From NCBI RefSeq assembly GCF_010389155.1, contig NC_057763.1:5456649-5520648 (forward strand): a DNA stretch of 64,000 bases, in the 5' to 3' direction. Shown one piece after another: positions 60,171 through 64,000 of this stretch. The notes under the pieces were generated by a model. That model saw nothing but the letters and a program-made list of their open reading frames with translations. It made no database searches and was not told the origin of the DNA. This stretch comes from Erigeron canadensis (taxonomy: Eukaryota; Streptophyta; Magnoliopsida; Asterales; Asteraceae). Position 1 is the stretch's first letter. Every line of letters begins with the position of its first letter. The translations under genes and the position numbers were made by a program.

Positions 60171-61040
60171 ACGCACTTATCCCTACACAGATGACTTACT
60201 TCCTTTTTTCAAAAAACAATTAAACTACCCAATTACCCCCTCTACTTTATTCATAATTTTATAATCTCTTATTCATATATTTATGATACCCTTAATAAAA
60301 TTAATTTACAATATTGACACTTTAACACTCAAAATGACTATATTATTCTGTTTGCATCAATGGTCTACACTCGTCGCCGCCACTACTAGTCCGATGCTAC
60401 CACCATCACCACTATCACCATCACTTACCACTTTGTATGTGACATTTCAGACTAGAGATATAAATGAATGAGTTCACCGAATGAATCAAAAGCCCATTGG
60501 ACTTTGTACTAGACCATCTATATGTTCCAAAGTTAAGCCTGCCCCATACTCAACTAAAAAACTATACAACCCGTATTATCCTATACGGGCCCTATGATGA
60601 GTATTCGCATGCAATGGTCTTTGTAAGCTCGCTACAAGATAGGGCGGTGAATCGACCCGAGTCGGTTGGTTACTATGAGTACTCCGACTTGGCCATTTTG
60701 ACTGTCGAGTACTCACTGCATAGACTCGAGTACTCCCAACTTCCTAGTCGACCCATCTAGCAGCGTTTAGCAACTTCCGTAACATTGTTGTAGTTGTAGG
60801 TTAAAGTCTTTTTGGAGTTAATATATATTTGGTGTTTTTAGGAGTAAAAAGTATATATATATTACCACCCTTAACGTACATTTTAACCTGGAAAATCTCC
60901 ATTATTAACAAAACCAAAATTTTGAATAACCCATGACACTTAGAATTTAACGTTTACAACATGATACAATGTAAATTTGGAAAAACACACAGAGAATGTC
61001 GGATTCAAAACATATATTGTAAATAAATGAAGACCAAATC
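60171..61040. other. Intergenic between repeats and EDGP-like gene 2
   Basis: Contains an ACC/ATC-rich patch (60376-60430) like the complement of the GGTGGCGG family. Three copies of the palindrome GAGTACTC lie at 60677, 60707 and 60727. The frame 60497-60760 has no known domain. Confidence 0.35.
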
Positions 61041-62384
61041 TTAAATTACTTGAGGTTTTAAATATGATGACCTATAATGAGAACAACTTGTGTTCCACAC
61101 CAGGAGGGAGGATGTAATTCCCAACATTGATGCACCTACATCGAACTCTAGTATGCGATTCTCCAACTGATGCCCTCCTAAGACGATTGACGTTCTTGGT
61201 TCAGCTCCTCCATCAATAAACGCTAGGCATATTACATTCTTTTGAGCTTCCACCATTGAGTTTGAACCATAGATTCTGAACCTTGTTGTATTCCCTTCTA
61301 AAATTAGGTCAATATCTGGAACCGCTGGTCCAGTTATTGTTTTAGGAGCGGTCTTTGAATCAAAGCACGCTCCAAATGGTGCAACAGAAGTCACCCTTTT
61401 GATATTATTCTTTGTTGCTGCCTTAATGAAATCTTTTACTAGACTCTTGTAAATCGTCGAGTGCAAAGCAGTATAAGGTACTATTGTACTAATCTTGGTT
61501 CCCCCAAAACCATTTTTATCGAAAGACAATAATGATGAATTAAGTGCTATAGGTTTACCACTAATCTCAATGGCTTTAACATTGATGAAATACTCATCTG
61601 AAGCATCTCCTTCATTATACATCGGTGCAGTACTGACTGGATTGATAACGAGTGGAGTACTAATAAATGACAAAGATTGATCTTCCGTACTAGGAGGCAT
61701 ATAATATGGCCCTCCGCCAATAAATATGTCACCTAGTCCATTATCTGATGATGAGGGTAAACAAAGAGCAAATTTTTGAGCCAATTTGAGTGAAGATGAA
61801 ATTTGTAAAGGTAAGGAAACATCGGTTCTTGCAAGCCCAACCAACCCTTTAGTATGGTCACCAGGTAAGCCTTCTACAATGTCAGGATCAGCACACGAAA
61901 ATTGGAACTTCGGTATATCATAGTTAAGCAGAATAGACTGGCCATCAGTGGATGTTACCCTCATTGTATCTTCACCAAGCTCTTGAGCTGTTAAATATTC
62001 GGTAAAAGGGTTATAACCATAGACAGCACAAGTGTTATTAGAGCAGCCTGGTCTAGGAGCCGAGTCGCACCCTATACAGCCAGTCCCTTTGGCCTTTTTG
62101 CATCTGTTTGAGCCACAAGATGCTCGTTTATACGTTGATGAGACGTAAGACGTACATTCAAACCAAACAGACTGTGCCCCAAGATCGATTAACGCATCGA
62201 TCGTGGTACGTGATTGAGGGTTACCAGACTCATATGTGGTGTAGTATTGAAGAGTGGTTTGGTTTTTTCTTATGGGAAAATGAATGGCATTAGGCTTTGA
62301 TAGTTTGAATGGATCTAAAGCAGCATAACAGATTGTTATAAAAGAAAAGATAAAGAGACTTGAGAGAGTTTGAGAGCATGCCAT
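61041..62384 (-). CDS. EDGP / basic 7S globulin-like secreted protein 2, 447 aa
   Basis: A paralogue of the gene at 44202-45527: same strand, also without introns, and alignable by eye from end to end. The signal peptide is residues 1-21 (MACSQTLSSLFIFSFITICYA). Then come FPIRKNQTTLQYYTT, DLGAQSVWFEC (67-77), the Cys-rich insert (CGSNRCKKAKGTGCIGC, RPGCSNNTC), GLPGDHTKGLVGLARTDVSL, IGGGPYYMPP and the C-lobe with GGTKISTIVPYT. As in gene 1, the second catalytic Asp is absent, so a binding or inhibitory role at the cell wall is more likely than proteolysis (inference from family). The C-terminus is six residues longer than in gene 1. No stops or shifts. Confidence 0.9.
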   Translation of the reverse strand: MACSQTLSSLFIFSFITICYAALDPFKLSKPNAIHFPIRKNQTTLQYYTTYESGNPQSRTTIDALIDLGAQSVWFECTSYVSSTYKRASCGSNRCKKAKGTGCIGCDSAPRPGCSNNTCAVYGYNPFTEYLTAQELGEDTMRVTSTDGQSILLNYDIPKFQFSCADPDIVEGLPGDHTKGLVGLARTDVSLPLQISSSLKLAQKFALCLPSSSDNGLGDIFIGGGPYYMPPSTEDQSLSFISTPLVINPVSTAPMYNEGDASDEYFINVKAIEISGKPIALNSSLLSFDKNGFGGTKISTIVPYTALHSTIYKSLVKDFIKAATKNNIKRVTSVAPFGACFDSKTAPKTITGPAVPDIDLILEGNTTRFRIYGSNSMVEAQKNVICLAFIDGGAEPRTSIVLGGHQLENRILEFDVGASMLGITSSLLVWNTSCSHYRSSYLKPQVI

Positions 62385-62426
62385 TGTACGTGGTTGTAGT
62401 TGTGAATTCTATCATGGGATTGTTGC

Positions 62427-62435
62427 TTTTTTATA
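62427..62435 (-). promoter_or_regulatory. TATA box of EDGP-like gene 2
   Basis: Minus strand TAGTAGTATAAAAAAGC, 43-51 nt before the ATG. It shares the TAGTAGTATAA context with gene 1. Confidence 0.6.
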
Positions 62436-62832
62436 CTACTATTTCTTGCTGCCCTCGACTAAGCCCCGATATACGCACTATCGTTTTTAACCAAGTTGTT
62501 GACCGCTTTTAACTAAAGTGGATGATAAAGCTTATAGAATTTTCCCACCCAATATTTGTAATCAGCCATGATTAACATCTCATTGTTTAGGGTATATGTA
62601 CGGTAAAATTTTTTTTATTTCGTGTCCCGATTAATACTACAACAAAAATATTATTTGCCCAGACATATTTATTCACACTTTTAAACTTTAACGAGCTGAG
62701 GTGTGAAAAATTTGTTAATTTATTCACATTTTAAATTGTGCAGAAAAAAAATTTATATTTAGAAGTGTGAAAAATTTTCAAAAATCATAATTTATAAACA
62801 CTTATAAAAGTTCACAATCAAAAGTGTGAAGT

Positions 62833-63476
62833 TGTTGAGTCTTGGATTCGCTGACCAGACTTGCTCGCTGACGTGTGTCGTCAGCAAGTCTTCAGCGAGT
62901 CCAGTGATTCTCTTCAGCGGATTGTATGCTGCCCAAATGTTTGTCATGGTGGGAAGAATTCAAACCAGATGAAGACAAAAGTCACATGGTGGTTCTTCCA
63001 ACTGTAATTTGCCTTGTATGGCTAAGGTACAGTTGGACCAATTCAAGGGTTCTCTTTCATACCCGATTTGGTAAAGAATACAAAGGCACTTGCTTGCAAG
63101 TATTTCGAGCCAATGGAACGTCGACAACCACCATCTATCACCATCAAAGGAAGGCTGTGTTGCCCTAATTCTTCCTCTATATAAAGCAACACAGCCGCAT
63201 TGTATCAAGTGTGTTTGTCACCTTTAAAGTGTGCGTCACTTGTAATTGTTCAAGTTTGTAGTGTGTCTAGACTCAGCAATTACCTAGTTCATTTGTATTC
63301 TTGTAAGTCAAGTTTGTAATATCGACCATGTATTCATCGTTTAATCAATGATACATATGATTATACTTGCATTGATTTATTACAATTGAACTCATTATTG
63401 TTCTTGTTATTTATCTTCTTACTTACCTTCTTGTCTAGCTTAATTATAACACAAGTTGTGCATCCGTGGACTATCA
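62833..63476 (+). mobile_element. Solo LTR with perfect target duplication
   Basis: 644 bp, starts TGTTGAGTCTTGG and ends GTGGACTATCA. It is flanked by a perfect GAAGT duplication (62828-62832, 63477-63481). A TATA-type CCTCTATATAAAGC near 63175 suggests plus-strand transcription. No internal retrotransposon sequence remains. The frames inside it are not genes. Confidence 0.85.
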
Positions 63477-63496
63477 GAAGTAGTGTTAAACATTTT

Positions 63497-63708
63497 CATT
63501 TTTTTTTAAAAGATGAATTTCGCTGGAAACTTTGTGTCGTGATTCGATAGCGAGAGGACTAGCCTACGTTGTTAACTTACTTGAAGTAAAAATGTCTATT
63601 TCAAATAACCGACGGGGGAAAACCCCTACCAATCCGTTTGAAGGCATGACGATTAATAGGGGTAAACTTTGTTCCTTAAGATTTAAACATGAATATTTCC
63701 AAGCCAAA
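63497..63708 (-). mobile_element. tRNA-derived SINE, copy 3 (family 'V'), head lost
   Basis: Matches the tail and body of the copy at 10073-10404 (AGATGAATTTCGCTGGAAAC, GATTCGATAGCGAGAGG, AATGTCTATTTCAAATAACC) but lacks the tRNA-like head. It is more diverged and has an internal deletion near 63574. The right boundary is uncertain. Confidence 0.6.
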
Positions 63709-64000
63709 TGTGAACAATTAATATATTATTACACACTTGAAAGTGTGAAAAATTTTTCCCCACATTTATAGTGTGAAAAACCCAAAAATTTTTAACATTT
63801 TTCACACTTTTAAATGTCGGCTCTTTATATACATTTTTAATTGTAAAAAATTAATTTTTAATGGTAAGTTTGAACAAATGACATATTTGTTGTAGTGTGA
63901 GTTTTTGAAAAATATTATTAGTTATAGCAACGGGGTCTAGATCTAATCCTCTAGCAAACAAAGAACAACACTTTAAGATTAATATATATTCTAATATTCC

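Larger units (their letters stand above)
62635..63897. mobile_element. CACTA-like foldback MITE hosting two insertions
   Basis: Left end TACTACAACAAAAATATTAT and right end complement CACTACAACAAATATGTCAT match apart from a few changes. TTCACACTTTTAA-type motifs recur in both halves, as in CACTA subterminal regions. Flanking triplets are TAA and TGA (one change). The element is split by the solo LTR (62833-63476) and a SINE fragment (63497-63708). Without these it would be about 400 bp. Confidence 0.6.

Noticed and set aside
62926..63208. Open frames on both strands near the right end
   Set aside because: They lie within the solo LTR.

Overview
The window is nuclear DNA of a flowering plant, most likely a eudicot. 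It is AT-rich and its genes carry plant introns. It holds plant-specific families: an SBP-box transcription factor with a miR156 site, a Raf-like STY kinase, two EDGP/basic-7S-globulin-like proteins and a calmodulin-like protein. The gaps between genes are filled with plant transposable elements, and a scrap of plastid rbcL/atpB DNA is present. I cannot name the species; an asterid such as a member of Asteraceae is only a guess from the style of the repeats.

There are five host genes: (1) 180-605 (-), a calmodulin-like EF-hand protein; (2) 23135-25238 (+), an SPL gene with four coding exons, a miR156 site in the last exon, and an apparently broken or non-canonical 5' splice site inside the SBP-box coding region; (3) 38612-43082 (+), an STY13-type Raf-like protein kinase in two coding exons; (4) and (5) 44202-45527 (-) and 61041-62384 (-), two intronless, secreted, probably catalytically dead aspartic-protease-like paralogues on the same strand about 15.5 kb apart. 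These genes do not form a pathway. Only the paralogue pair is clearly related.

Most of the rest is transposable elements, many with readable ends. 0-10 kb: a tRNA-derived SINE, Helitrons, and a solo LTR with a perfect 5-bp target duplication. 10-17 kb: a decayed LINE whose 3' end is split by a decayed Tat-like Ty3/gypsy element (11992-16905). That element holds two tandem arrays and an antisense ORF remnant. 17-31 kb: a copia-type gag scrap, a CACTA foldback element, SINEs including an Au-type copy inside the SPL gene, and a TAA-duplicating inverted-repeat element. 31-35 kb: a young Ty1/copia element with nearly identical LTRs that has lost protease and integrase. 36-37 kb: two abutting Helitrons. 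45-52 kb: two Mutator-like elements with perfect 9-bp duplications and two more Helitrons. 53-56 kb: plastid-derived DNA and a dimeric SINE. 58-60 kb: a larger relative of the TAA element with a long interrupted palindrome. 62-64 kb: a CACTA-like foldback element that hosts a solo LTR and a SINE fragment.

I saw no bacterial-type operon, CRISPR array or defence system. The least ordinary items are the SPL splice donor, the interrupted palindrome, the dimeric SINE with a single target duplication, the divergent rbcL/atpB fragment and the antisense ORF remnant of the gypsy element. All coordinates, splice junctions and element ends were read by eye, without alignment software.
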